A stretch of 41,718 nt of DNA from an uncultured Lachnospiraceae bacterium (GTDB taxonomy: Bacteria; Bacillota; Clostridia; Lachnospirales; Lachnospiraceae). Location: the NCBI GenBank assembly GCA_910588405.1, contig CAJUPT010000025.1, positions 1 to 41,718 of the forward strand. Direction: 5' to 3'. The notes beneath the pieces are model-generated. The model was not told the origin of the DNA, ran no database searches, and saw only the letters and a list, made by a program, of their open reading frames with translations. Below are positions 18,701-25,120 of this stretch, piece by piece. The position numbers and the translations under genes are program-made. The first letter of the stretch is position 1. Each line of letters starts with the position of its first letter.

Positions 18701-20553
18701 TCTAATAGTGTTATATTAAATTTCGATCCTGCCATATACTGACCAAACGGAGTTTCAAAATCCCTGCTACTATATTTTGTTCCTATTCTACAGTTATAAG
18801 TCACACTACTTGGATTATAAATCGCTCCTTGTTTAAATATAGGCGGGATCAGGTTTTCAATTGTTATTTGTGCCGTATCTCCTGTCGCAAGGGCATTTCC
18901 CTTATTATTCAGGTTATCGACTGTTACATCAATCCCTCTGGCCAAGATCACATGATAGGTCGCGGCATCCCCGGCCTCTATCCGAATAATATTTCGCCCT
19001 TCCTTTAAATTCAACGTATAACTACCATCCCCATTAGCCGGAACAAATGCTCCACCATCGGGATCCCAACTATTAATGCTTAGACTGCCATTTTTTGCTA
19101 TATATTGTGTTTCATATATATATACTGATATATCATTTTCTTTCTCACCATTCGTTTCTGCTGTCGGGGTAAATGTATATTCTGCTGAATTGTTCTGCTG
19201 AATAACATTCCCTTGAGCATCTGTAAGGCTTTTCAAGTAATAAACTGTTCGCCCTTCTATCATGTCAATATTAGTCGTAATCTCTGTTTCAGGCTTTGTA
19301 TTTGATACATGGACTACTGCTATGCCTGTTAACTCTGGCTTCAACGCACTGAACAAATGTAGATTATTTTTATCATTATGTTGTTCAGAATGGGTTTCCA
19401 TGGCATCATACCAGAAAGCTACTAAAACAGTTCCTTCTTTTTGAGCCCGCACTCTCCCGTACTGTCCTATTTTATCATCCTCTGTAGGATTCATGGGAGA
19501 AATCACCTCGGGATTACCAATCACTTTATAGTGCCATTCAGGATCATTGTACTGATTTGTTCCTGAATTGGAAATTGCCTGCCAGGCCCGTAATGGTACA
19601 ATATCAAAATATTCACCCGGTTTCAAACAAATCGTACTGTTCTCAGGTAAATTGGTCATCATACTGGCATAATAGCCCAAATCATCCTCATCAATCACTC
19701 TGTTCGGATCATCCTCTAATGGCTTTAAAGTAAATTCCGTATGGTCATCATTCCATGCTCCAGGAAGATTTTCAAATTCACAATATCTTGTAACTTTTCC
19801 CGTCTGCCGCAGTATAAACGTATAGCCAATTGGAACCTTATAATAACAATAATCACCTTCTTTTTTCACTGCTTCATATACCTGATAATTTCGTGCCATA
19901 TACAGTTTCAGCTGCCATGTAGTCAAAACTTCCATGTCTATCGGCGCCTTGATTGTAATATATTTATTTTCAATCCATGGAATTTTACCACTATCCGACA
20001 AATTTAACACTGAAAAATTTGTATCCCTATAAACATAGAAATGCCCCTCAACAGGAAGATAATGTTCCATATCATAAGGGGTAAAACAAAATGTAAAAAA
20101 ACCCTCCCCTTTTTTTTGGGGAAGCACAAATTTCCATTTATTCGTTCCATCTGAACCCATCGGTAAGAACTGTTTGTCGCCAGATTTTCCATTATTTTCA
20201 TATACTACTATATTCCCCGGATCTTTCCCCCCTTGCATATCGGGTTTAACATTTGTAAAATCCACCAACGCCAGTGTAATTTCTTTCGTATTTTCTGTTA
20301 CTTCAAAATATCCTTCCGCTTTATTACCGCAAACATATTTATATATTCCTGGCGAAGCCGAAAATCCCTCCCTATTAACTGCTATTTCATTCTCGCCATC
20401 TTCGGAATAAACTCTGATCCCCGCAGTCTGCCCTGTCAGTTTTACCATTACATCTCCTTCAGCAGCTAGCGAAGCAAACGAAAACAAGAACCAAACAAAC
20501 AGAAATACAATTCCGTATAACAGGCAAGGTGCTTTTAATACCCTTTTTTGCAT
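12706..20553 (-). CDS. Giant cell-surface protein with two transcobalamin-like (DUF4430) domains
   Basis: 2,615 aa; the ATG at 20553 follows AGGAGA. A signal peptide (ending SLAA) opens the chain. Residues 30-1100 are beta-rich and of unclear family. Two DUF4430-like domains follow, near 1110-1210 (YTVLHALIDACNKEEIGF, GWVCEVNGE, VKNGDVIEFYY) and 1330-1450 (GWMYTVNGEHPDVG, IHNGDQIIWHY). Next are a Glu/Thr/Gln-rich linker (about 1585-1755) and helical repeats of the AYDALTxEQK kind to about 2225. A Pro/Asp/Asn linker leads to two 125-residue repeats. The tail has ARTGDD, a membrane helix and basic residues, resembling a degenerate sortase signal. It probably projects corrinoid-binding domains from the wall. 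Its first 3 kb is clearly more AT-rich than its 3' part. Confidence 0.82.
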   Translation of the reverse strand: MQKRVLKAPCLLYGIVFLFVWFLFSFASLAAEGDVMVKLTGQTAGIRVYSEDGENEIAVNREGFSASPGIYKYVCGNKAEGYFEVTENTKEITLALVDFTNVKPDMQGGKDPGNIVVYENNGKSGDKQFLPMGSDGTNKWKFVLPQKKGEGFFTFCFTPYDMEHYLPVEGHFYVYRDTNFSVLNLSDSGKIPWIENKYITIKAPIDMEVLTTWQLKLYMARNYQVYEAVKKEGDYCYYKVPIGYTFILRQTGKVTRYCEFENLPGAWNDDHTEFTLKPLEDDPNRVIDEDDLGYYASMMTNLPENSTICLKPGEYFDIVPLRAWQAISNSGTNQYNDPEWHYKVIGNPEVISPMNPTEDDKIGQYGRVRAQKEGTVLVAFWYDAMETHSEQHNDKNNLHLFSALKPELTGIAVVHVSNTKPETEITTNIDMIEGRTVYYLKSLTDAQGNVIQQNNSAEYTFTPTAETNGEKENDISVYIYETQYIAKNGSLSINSWDPDGGAFVPANGDGSYTLNLKEGRNIIRIEAGDAATYHVILARGIDVTVDNLNNKGNALATGDTAQITIENLIPPIFKQGAIYNPSSVTYNCRIGTKYSSRDFETPFGQYMAGSKFNITLLEEDEGTFTVSEGAFSASAWGAVYESHRNLTRNSMTGYWSGGDNPDINYGKLACLPEISFTVESNDELEEAQSRSAGLLKMLWVKSSSITEPAVAGASGPDESTDTKPIPQTDRYAASKTYLSDSFKPVVGAALLNGDKERARLLVRYWSGADDSSAKIKEQKFSEITIAEKGGNNQIGAEFLMDMSTKDVVANGQALNVEVIVIPENGTPMTYARYLYDNSNVSIEPYYTHHLTDLQLNPVTGYDKWNRWDGILKAKTDIIYNGEKIDLGYGFIGTESRFTASVPYETDKISFTAEGYLATTRADQVIIKVDTDESNATYCVKADKVTGNSNIPLKEGLNKVTITYQPQVASSGALRGQIRVYTIEVERRTPNKNISFKATGTEEGTNTTDLTDFDVFLMNSKRKTIASVEDNPSVFSLENGEYTYYVSSPGYGTVEGELTVDDENNASRTVSVELEKLKNQEGTATVKIAGQDSVVCQNMQIPIPEKAADAEDLAEQRYVQYNYGGYTVLHALIDACNKEEIGFRCYRGSLTPDVTTGTGSLGAAAGWVCEVNGEVKNPATTRVKNGDVIEFYYNAARDGMCHVWLEPEYSEVKKDEYLPQTLYGRSVCNLVGNNKFTIAGAEIYDGEVLIGKTDSFGKLTIDAEGNNVDGIRAEVLGNIGEHYLTAVKKNADGENIFTATLSTVKLLKDGDTPAVPGKVTVSFRLIGDAKHGAANETDHAYTTWIKTRDVTIDPAETENGKVTVGDVFKKVFNSEDVKELFGEGTFGDGIEKTVYEGLENNYISSINAPKVLGGYNLAEKDNGKDSGWMYTVNGEHPDVGLNAHEIHNGDQIIWHYVDEPSVEVRSYNNSSQGSPSTWNTWVRAEDVTPGAKDNASRVDELIDAIGEVTEERLEENEKSIHAAREAYDALTDEEKSYVTELDILQKAEADYAQLRQIIDDRIAVDDVVERIQDAFDMVEQVKVMQGGPEPEQMDVSGETEGQEMSGFATGAEGETDIESAAGTDSVTETQTVSDAETETAAETVPYGAKETEKETEAKTEAQAETGTQSETETQAGAKAQTESQAEEQKETLGVVPLDVQTVQAAYVTTEARMTETQSTEAGSSSAQESITTTAEESSSQTEDGSDSAEESDSQKTVNAGTLNEVGSSVLNSIGTGLETVLFSLNGTETGTMSGNAVSDGSFLTGEPLDVTLENAALLTRDARLAYESLTPHQRELVHEQNIQLVYEGGNAEEIKEEYPADTLLVMTEEELAQLMGAKAAVEEAEKLIGELPEVDALTVEDVPYVRKAAAVYEAARKVLAKEPDDTVTLDEELAKKLDQAAARAKLLEDGNLDQIEADKVIEMLKALGTDDKTGTEEKIYLNRSEIIDADTSYSQLNDNAKALVEIKVPGVESKLAGWMEIIKKMNGQINTVAEQLEKLFEKVDAGNLTLNDETDVTEAGEAYDGLTPVQLQLLAQREAFKDINIAEKLGTAENIIAGLKADQKAAQDFVEMVAKYKGGPVTKTLVEALKGQYDKLSDGAKALIPQSALDDLAELERQAQNPGDLTEEQKQAYDVAAMVEKLPAEDNLTLADKASVESAQKAYDALSSDQKAMIKDIGDKLVRLGEKLAELEAQKPADPDGPTNPTNPDDPVNPDDPTNPTNPDDPTKPNNPTDPAKPSVSDKEVTLTYSNYPVTINGKGLEGCELTLKALSASDSDVKKMQEEISSKEALIRLYDITLYKNGREIQPPDTVTINFQVGTKYNGDTLTVLHVVDGKVKSHKGKVSGGVLPVEVDSLSPFGVVVNTSTVTLSNTNNGTNNGTTNSKDTLTCGNYPVSVTGKGFGDAGYTLKAEQLAEDNEAVKLMRAEIGSDKALIRLFDITLYKGDEKVTLNQSVSVNFQVGTKYNGEALTVLHVVDGKVEKLSGIVSSGVVSVTVDSLSPFGVVVDKSTLADDGTLSRSDNGASATGGTSATGSGARTGDDENPFLYVIAMLVTAGIFAGLAFHEKKRARIEGKR
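12905..13715 (-). repeat. Two tandem 125-residue repeats inside the giant surface gene
   Basis: Copies at about 13335-13715 and 12905-13285 share NYPVxxxGKG, KALIRL-type, DITLYK, FQVGTKYNG, LTVLHVVDGKV and VDSLSPFGVVV blocks. DNA identity is high in places, for example around GCCGAAGGGGCTTAAAGAAT. They sit between the Pro-rich linker and the wall/membrane anchor and probably act as stalk modules. Confidence 0.8.
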
Positions 20554-20579
20554 ACATCTTCTCCTATTCTCATTTTATC

Positions 20580-20618
20580 AAAAATAGAGGAGCAGAGCAT
20601 TTTATGTGCCCTGCCCCC
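20580..20618 (-). terminator. Intercistronic terminator/attenuator
   Basis: On the minus strand GGGGCAGGGCA pairs with TGCTCTGCTCC (11 bp with two G-U pairs, 7-nt loop), and TCTATTTTTG follows. It lies between the small secreted-protein gene and the giant gene, 27 nt before the latter's start. The likely effect is much more mRNA for the small protein than for the downstream genes. Confidence 0.7.
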
Positions 20619-20723
20619 TTGTCTGTCTACTGACCTTATTTAACTATCCAAGCATGATTATTCAATTGTCTAACCAACATCAAATAACCAATATTTTAGT
20701 TGCCGCAAAATACCTGGCATATT

Positions 20724-21668
20724 TTAGTTTGCTGTAACCAATCCCGCAAAGTAAGCATTGGCCTGAGCGGAAGTACCATATGCCCAGCATACCTGATCAT
20801 TTGTTTTGATATCAAAGACCGAAGCGCTCACAATATCACAGCCCTGAGCAATCTTACCATCACGGATTACACAGTAATTCCATCCATAATAGTTAGTACC
20901 AATTGTCTGAGGAACAAGCACGATAGTTTCTTCTTCTTCTTCCTCATTTAAAACAGTTGTAGTAATAGAATTCACATAGCCGCCATACTGTTCAAAATTG
21001 GTTCCAACCAGATTGTATAAAGCATCTCCAGCCGTGGGATATGTCTGCGCACAGCCAGCCTGGCCTTTGAACTTGTTTCCTGCACCATCTTTTGCTGCCG
21101 GCTGAACAGTTACCGTTTTACTCTCATCTGCTACCAGGTCATTTAATCCGCTAACATCAACAAGAGTAACTTTTACATTATCTGCCTCATCTACTTTCTC
21201 AGTTTCTGATGCTTCTACATAAACAGTCAGATCTACAGATGCTCCTGCCTTTTCAGCATTGGATGCTTTCAGGCTGGCAGCGCCAAATTTACCACCGTTT
21301 CCAGTTACCTGAACCCGACTTGCGTACACGTTACCTACCTGCATTGGAGAAACATTGATATTCCCAATCTTATCTTCGCCAAAGTTAATAGCAATCGCTG
21401 TATCGCCACTATCTTCAGTTTTCTTTCCTTCAGCATCTACTTTGTATAAACCAGCTTCTTTTTCACTGCTATAACCAACAAATTGATACATAGCATTCGC
21501 CGGACCCACCTCAAATTCTGCTGTGGAACTTCCAGTAACCGATGCGGTATACACCCCATTTGCTACTGTAAAATTCGGTTCTGAAGATGCCGCCAGTGAG
21601 GTCATCCCTAACCCCATGGTCATCACTGCTGCCATTCCTAACGCTGCAAATCTTTTAAGATTCAACAT
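20724..21668 (-). CDS. Small secreted protein with divergent transcobalamin-like (DUF4430) domain
   Basis: 314 aa, first gene after the B12 riboswitch; the ATG at 21668 follows AAAGGAG. A classic signal peptide (ending TSLAA) is present. There is no lipobox, C-terminal helix or sortase motif, so the mature protein should be released or loosely held. Residues about 30-195 are beta-rich. Residues about 205-305 follow the DUF4430 plan: TAGDALYNLVGTNFEQYGGY, then YYGWNYCVIRDGK, and finally IKTNDQVCWAYG in place of the usual DGDVIxWxY. A poly-Glu loop sits within the domain. It may act as a soluble corrinoid scavenger. The domain call is weaker than for the lipoprotein because GWMY reads GWNY. Confidence 0.72.
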   Translation of the reverse strand: MLNLKRFAALGMAAVMTMGLGMTSLAASSEPNFTVANGVYTASVTGSSTAEFEVGPANAMYQFVGYSSEKEAGLYKVDAEGKKTEDSGDTAIAINFGEDKIGNINVSPMQVGNVYASRVQVTGNGGKFGAASLKASNAEKAGASVDLTVYVEASETEKVDEADNVKVTLVDVSGLNDLVADESKTVTVQPAAKDGAGNKFKGQAGCAQTYPTAGDALYNLVGTNFEQYGGYVNSITTTVLNEEEEEETIVLVPQTIGTNYYGWNYCVIRDGKIAQGCDIVSASVFDIKTNDQVCWAYGTSAQANAYFAGLVTAN

Positions 21669-22035
21669 GTGTAACTCCTTTCTGCTTCTTAAAAATGAAG
21701 CAAAACATAAGGTATAAATGTAGTTCTTTCTCCCTCCCTTTGGTACCGTTATTGGGAGGAAGTTTATTACAACAGTCCTGCAGAACCGTCATAATCTCTC
21801 TTTTTGCTATTCGGTATTCAATTTTCTGCCATTTGCCTTATCTTTCTATCTGGTATACAACTTCCCTGTATACCCGCTTACCTGCACACCGGAACCGCCT
21901 CCTTTTCCTGAAAATATCTTCTGGCAATTCCTATGTCCTGGCACATATCCTGTCTTGCATTTCCCTCTCTGCCACAATTTATGCCGTATCCTTTATGTGG
22001 GACGAATGGAAGGCCGGGCAGAGATTATTATGTAA
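21669..22035 (-). other. Long 5' leader between riboswitch terminator and first gene
   Basis: About 370 nt with no supportable ORF; the best is 22 codons without a ribosome site. It contains a perfect 8-bp inverted repeat, GGTATACA (21852-21859) and TGTATACC (21867-21874), and a CCTCCC/GGGAGG pair near 21733-21758. It may hold a second control layer or a processed leader. Confidence 0.4.
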
Positions 22036-22092
22036 GAAAAACAAAAAGCGCCAGATATCTTTCATCAATCATCAATGAAATATATCTGACGC
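22036..22092 (-). terminator. Riboswitch expression-platform terminator
   Basis: On the minus strand an 18-nt arm (complement of 22075-22092) pairs with the complement of 22048-22065 with two mismatched positions. The loop is 9 nt, and TTTTTGTTTTTC follows. It starts 44 nt after the aptamer's closing stem, the expected position for transcription-termination control. Confidence 0.85.
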
Positions 22093-22135
22093 AAACGTTT
22101 TTATGCGCTGTCTCGATGGGAATGCCATCTCAACC

Positions 22136-22386
22136 CCTGAACCGCGAATATCCTGGCTTGCGCTATAGAAAATTCCATTTAAAAAAACTGGGTGGTTCTT
22201 CTAAAATCTTCTTTCCTGCGTCCGTTTCCTACCTTCCCATGGAACTGGTGGCTGGCTTGCGCCACACCCGGCAATCCTTGCCGGGCTTCGGAACGGCCTC
22301 ACGCTTACAGTACCGTTTCTGTGCGGGGACTCTCACCCCATTCCTCGTGTCGGTAGCGGCTGTCACCGCTCCGGCTACGGTTCAGG
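22136..22386 (-). promoter_or_regulatory. Cobalamin (B12) riboswitch aptamer
   Basis: The ends pair perfectly: CCTGAACCG (complement of 22378-22386) with CGGTTCAGG (complement of 22136-22144), giving a 9-bp P1. Between them, in order on the minus strand, are a GTAGC/GCTAC hairpin (22351-22376) and the core at 22304-22345 with GGAATGGGGTGAGAGTCC, GCACAG and GGTACTGTAAG. A CCCGGCA/TGCCGGG arm (22267-22285) and CCACCAG...ATGGGAAGG (22232-22251) follow. Last comes the B12-box-like GCAAGCCAGGATATTCGC (22144-22161). This order and wording match the known class, as in the E. coli btuB leader, though the 3' part of the B12 box diverges. It should switch the operon off when cobalamin is plentiful. Confidence 0.88.
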
Positions 22387-22527
22387 TTTGGGCTTTTCGT
22401 TACCTTCTCGTATATCCTCCCTATGATAGGGTATCATAAGGTAAGGAACGAAGCCCTTTTGTTTCCTCTGATTAATGCAATACCGGAAATTCTCCGGAAG
22501 GTTGTCCGTTTTATCAGGCTTTCCCGG

Positions 22528-22558
22528 AAAACCTGACCATTTTTTTGACCACTTAAAA
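22528..22558. repeat. 31-bp direct repeat, copy 1 (downstream of integrase)
   Basis: AAAACCTGACCAT, three variable bases, then TTTGACCACTTAAAA. It matches the copy at 23801-23831 at 29 of 31 positions. Each copy contains two TGACCA-type blocks about 10 bp apart, one helical turn, as expected for recombinase arm or core sites. It lies between the integrase terminator and the riboswitch. Confidence 0.85.
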
Positions 22559-22564
22559 TTTTGT

Positions 22565-22600
22565 AAAAGCCTCCGAAAATAAAATTCCCCGGAGGCTTTA
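22565..22600 (-). terminator. Integrase terminator
   Basis: AAAGCCTCCG pairs with CGGAGGCTTT around a 14-nt AT-rich loop. On the minus strand TTTTAC follows the stem. It overlaps the last codon of the integrase and separates it from the B12 operon. Confidence 0.7.
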
Positions 22601-23776
22601 CAGGCCGCAGGCCAGGATCTGCTCCTTTTTGTATTCCGGGGAAAGGTGTACATACCGTTTCAGCGTAATGACAATATCAGCGTGCCCCAAAACTTCGCTC
22701 ACTACCTTGGCCTCCACGCCTTTTTCCGTACATTCCGTGGCAAAGGTATGGCGGAGCGTATGGAAACAGACATCCCGAAGCCTGGCGCGTTCCAGGAAAC
22801 GTTTGAAACGGTTCCTGAGCGTGCGGGGCTCCACCGGTTTTTCCGTGCCGCTTAAAACAAACCCTTTAGGGCAGTGCTGTTCCATATACTGCCGTAAAAC
22901 AGGAAGGAGGCTTAACGGAATCGGAACCTCCCGCGTCCGTCCGTTTTTAGGCGCGCCAATGACCAGCTCCGTTTTTGGGGAACCGTTTCCGCCTCCTTTT
23001 TTTACTGCGTCTTTTTTCTTCACCGGCAAGCGCTGCAGCGTCCTGCTCACCGTAATGAAGCCTTTCCTTAAGTCGATGTCCTCCCACCGCAGGCCGCACA
23101 GCTCGCCGTTCCGAAGCCCCGTGTGCCTGGCCAGGAATATACCGACCAGGATACCGGGCGTTTCCAGGCCTTCCCCAGACTCGTTTTCTAGGCGCAGTTC
23201 CTCCAGCACCCGCTTTTCCAGGCGTTCCCGTTCTTCCTTGTCCAGCGTCGTAGCCGGACGGCTGCGCTTTGTCGTTGCCCCGACAGGCTTGTCAAAACGG
23301 GGGATGATTACCGGCAAAATCTGCGCCGCAAATTTCATCACATTGGTAAAAACCGTATGGATCTGGTTCATGGATGACTGCCCCAGGTTTTTTTTTGACT
23401 GGCAGTTAAGGAAAAACTCGCTGTAGCTGTACTGTGTAATCTGGCAGACGGGCACCTTTCCAAAGCATGGGAGCAGGTGCTTATCCAGGCACTGCTCGTA
23501 TTTGGTATACGTGGCCTGCCTCCAGTGGTCTTCCTTCACGGCCATCAGCCGCGCGCTGACCTCGGAAAAGGTCAGCGACCCCCCGGCAGCTTTCCGGGCA
23601 ACCTGGTTCTCCCGGATTTCCTTTTCCCGCTCCCTCTTTTTTTCCACGGCTTCATGGCGGGTTTTGCCATAGACAGAGTCGTAGATCAGTGTGCCGTCCT
23701 CCCTGCGGCCTGCCGGTACCCTGCCCTCCCAACGCTTGTCACTCTCACGGTAACGTAAATTCGATTCCCGTCTCAT
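22598..23776 (-). CDS. int: Tyrosine recombinase / integrase
   Basis: 392 aa from the ATG at 23776, preferred over 23794 because AAAGGAG stands 7 nt before it. The layout is an N-terminal arm-binding region (residues 1-60), a SAM-like core-binding domain (about 68-150) and the catalytic domain. Catalytic residues are all visible: Arg222 (HTGLRNGE), Lys277 (APKNGRTREVP), His339 and Arg342 (FHTLRHT), His365 (LGHAD) and nucleophile Tyr375 (KRYVH). It therefore looks active. Such enzymes integrate and excise conjugative elements, usually from one end of the element. Near-identical 31-bp repeats flank the gene on both sides, and a divergent promoter region lies upstream. Confidence 0.93.
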   Translation of the reverse strand: MRRESNLRYRESDKRWEGRVPAGRREDGTLIYDSVYGKTRHEAVEKKREREKEIRENQVARKAAGGSLTFSEVSARLMAVKEDHWRQATYTKYEQCLDKHLLPCFGKVPVCQITQYSYSEFFLNCQSKKNLGQSSMNQIHTVFTNVMKFAAQILPVIIPRFDKPVGATTKRSRPATTLDKEERERLEKRVLEELRLENESGEGLETPGILVGIFLARHTGLRNGELCGLRWEDIDLRKGFITVSRTLQRLPVKKKDAVKKGGGNGSPKTELVIGAPKNGRTREVPIPLSLLPVLRQYMEQHCPKGFVLSGTEKPVEPRTLRNRFKRFLERARLRDVCFHTLRHTFATECTEKGVEAKVVSEVLGHADIVITLKRYVHLSPEYKKEQILACGL

Positions 23777-23800
23777 TAAAGAACTCCTTTCCATTCAAGT

Positions 23801-23831
23801 AAAACCTGACCATATGTTTGACCACTTAAAA
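23801..23831. repeat. 31-bp direct repeat, copy 2 (upstream of integrase)
   Basis: Second copy of the repeat at 22528-22558, same orientation, two mismatches. It starts 25 bp upstream of the chosen integrase start codon, so integrase bound here could also repress its own gene. Confidence 0.85.
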
Positions 23832-23943
23832 ACAGAAAAAAGCCCTTTTAACCCTCTTATGTTTCCGCAATTTTCTATAAACAGGGAAGTTATTCCATAT
23901 TTATCCACTAATTAGTCAGATATTTATATAAATTATTTCTAAA

Positions 23944-24010
23944 ACACAATAAATACAGTAAAAAATCCGTCAATAAAACTATTGACATACCCATTAGCCA
24001 GTGCTAGAAT
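23944..24010. promoter_or_regulatory. Divergent promoters sharing a palindrome
   Basis: Plus strand: TTGACA (23982-23987), 17-bp spacer, TAGAAT (24005-24010), close to consensus. Minus strand: TTGACG (complement of 23968-23973) with a weaker -10 near 23945-23951, facing the integrase. GTCAATA (23969-23975) and TATTGAC (23980-23986) form an inverted repeat that contains part of both -35 boxes. One bound protein could therefore switch both promoters. Confidence 0.65.
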
Positions 24011-24016
24011 ATGAGC

Positions 24017-24180
24017 ATCAAGTTTCCGGTATTGCATTATTATCGGAGTTTTCGACTTAGTATTTGTTTCGTTGCGGGACATTTTTAATATAAATTTTGG
24101 TTTTGTGGCATGTTATGTAAAAATATGTAATTTGTTTCAGGCATATTTTAATAAAAAGTCCTTCCCCAGGGCTTTGTTTT
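24017..24180 (+). ncRNA. Candidate small RNA upstream of integrase
   Basis: A strong plus-strand promoter (23982-24010) is followed about 150 nt later by a terminator: AAAGTCCT (24155-24162) pairs with AGGGCTTT (24168-24175, one G-U) and GTTTT follows. No plausible coding sequence lies between; the only ORF is 25 codons, begins at 24011 and lacks a ribosome site. The opposite strand has no gene here. Together with the integrase leader, this fills the 23777-24262 gap. Confidence 0.55.
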
Positions 24181-24262
24181 GGTGTATACCGAAACCTCCA
24201 AAGCCATATAAAGAACCCCTTCGCCGGTTATGATTTCCGCTTATACTCATGATTTTAACAGC

Positions 24263-24883
24263 TCAATCGTCCGTTTCCCATACCATCCTGTCCCATACCA
24301 TGGATGGAGGCAGCGGCCTGATTTTTTCATCCAGGCATCCCTGCCGGAATTTTTTTATCGTTTCCCTGCCTTTTTCCGTCGGCTCAAAGGAATAATACAC
24401 GTTCAACGCATCCCCCTTTTTCGGGCGGAGGTACAGACGGAACGCCTTTAGCCCGGGTATTCTGACAAACAGCCGGAGCAAATCTTCCGGGATCAGGTCT
24501 GCGCACTCCACGACCGTGTCGGCGCGGCCGTAGTAGACAAAGCATGATTTATAGGACGGCCCTCCCATATGCTCTTTCGCGCATAGGGCAAATGCCCCCG
24601 CCCAAACGGACGGCAGCAGCTGGTCGTCCCACAGGGGCCACCTGACGCCGCGGATGCGCAGAAAATTTTTGTAGAAACGGAGTTTTTTATTGATCTCCTC
24701 CTTCGGGATGCTGTTAAAATCATAAGTGTGCCGGAACAGCCTCATCTGCCCATTTTGGATCATCTGCAAAAGCAGGCTGTATGGCCCCGGGTAAAATATC
24801 CACTGGCTGTAAGAGCACAGGATATCATACAGTCCGTACCCGTCTGTGACGGTTGCCAGCCTTTCGTTATTATCCCTTCCCAT
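24263..24883 (-). CDS. Unknown protein (206 aa)
   Basis: The ATG at 24883 follows AGGAGG with 8-nt spacing. The product is soluble, aromatic-rich and mixed alpha/beta, with no signal peptide or membrane helix. Notable segments are LYDILCSYSQWIFYPGPYSL near the N-terminus and a basic, proline-containing C-terminus. I do not recognise a family. It lies between the small-RNA/integrase region and the signal peptidase on the same strand. It is separated from the peptidase by about 240 nt containing a hairpin, so it may have its own promoter. It is probably an accessory gene of the mobile element. Confidence 0.65.
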   Translation of the reverse strand: MGRDNNERLATVTDGYGLYDILCSYSQWIFYPGPYSLLLQMIQNGQMRLFRHTYDFNSIPKEEINKKLRFYKNFLRIRGVRWPLWDDQLLPSVWAGAFALCAKEHMGGPSYKSCFVYYGRADTVVECADLIPEDLLRLFVRIPGLKAFRLYLRPKKGDALNVYYSFEPTEKGRETIKKFRQGCLDEKIRPLPPSMVWDRMVWETDD

Positions 24884-25061
24884 CCGTATTTCCTCCTTGT
24901 GTCATATTTTTTTCCTCTCATGCGTATAGATTTTCTGCCTTTTAACTTTTTCATTATCTAAACGTAAAAACGGATGAAATATTACGGATTTTCTCTTGCT
25001 AGTCCAAACTGGAATACCCTGTGGTGTCTGAGACAGTTTATAAAAAATGCATTGATAAGAT

Positions 25062-25098
25062 CCCCCCGGCAAAAACAGTCCTTTTGGCCGGGGGTTTT
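25062..25098 (+). terminator. Hairpin with plus-strand T-run
   Basis: CCCCCGGC (25063-25070) pairs with GCCGGGGG (25087-25094), then TTTTGTTG on the plus strand. It stands 23 nt past the signal peptidase stop, but the T-run is on the plus side. It may block readthrough from a plus-strand transcript or act as an mRNA-end structure for the peptidase gene. Confidence 0.55.
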
Positions 25099-25120
25099 GT
25101 TGTCACTTTTCCGGCTGCCC

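Noticed and set aside
22419..22445. Promoter for the B12 operon near CCCTATGATAGGG
   Set aside because: A TATGAT/TATCAT -10 candidate exists but no acceptable -35 stands at the right distance; the true promoter was not located.
22440..22600. tRNA gene or tRNA 3' end as integrase attachment site
   Set aside because: No cloverleaf, T-loop or CCA-like end was found near the integrase.
24011..24088. 25-codon ORF in the candidate small RNA
   Set aside because: Its ATG coincides with the end of the -10 box, with no ribosome site.
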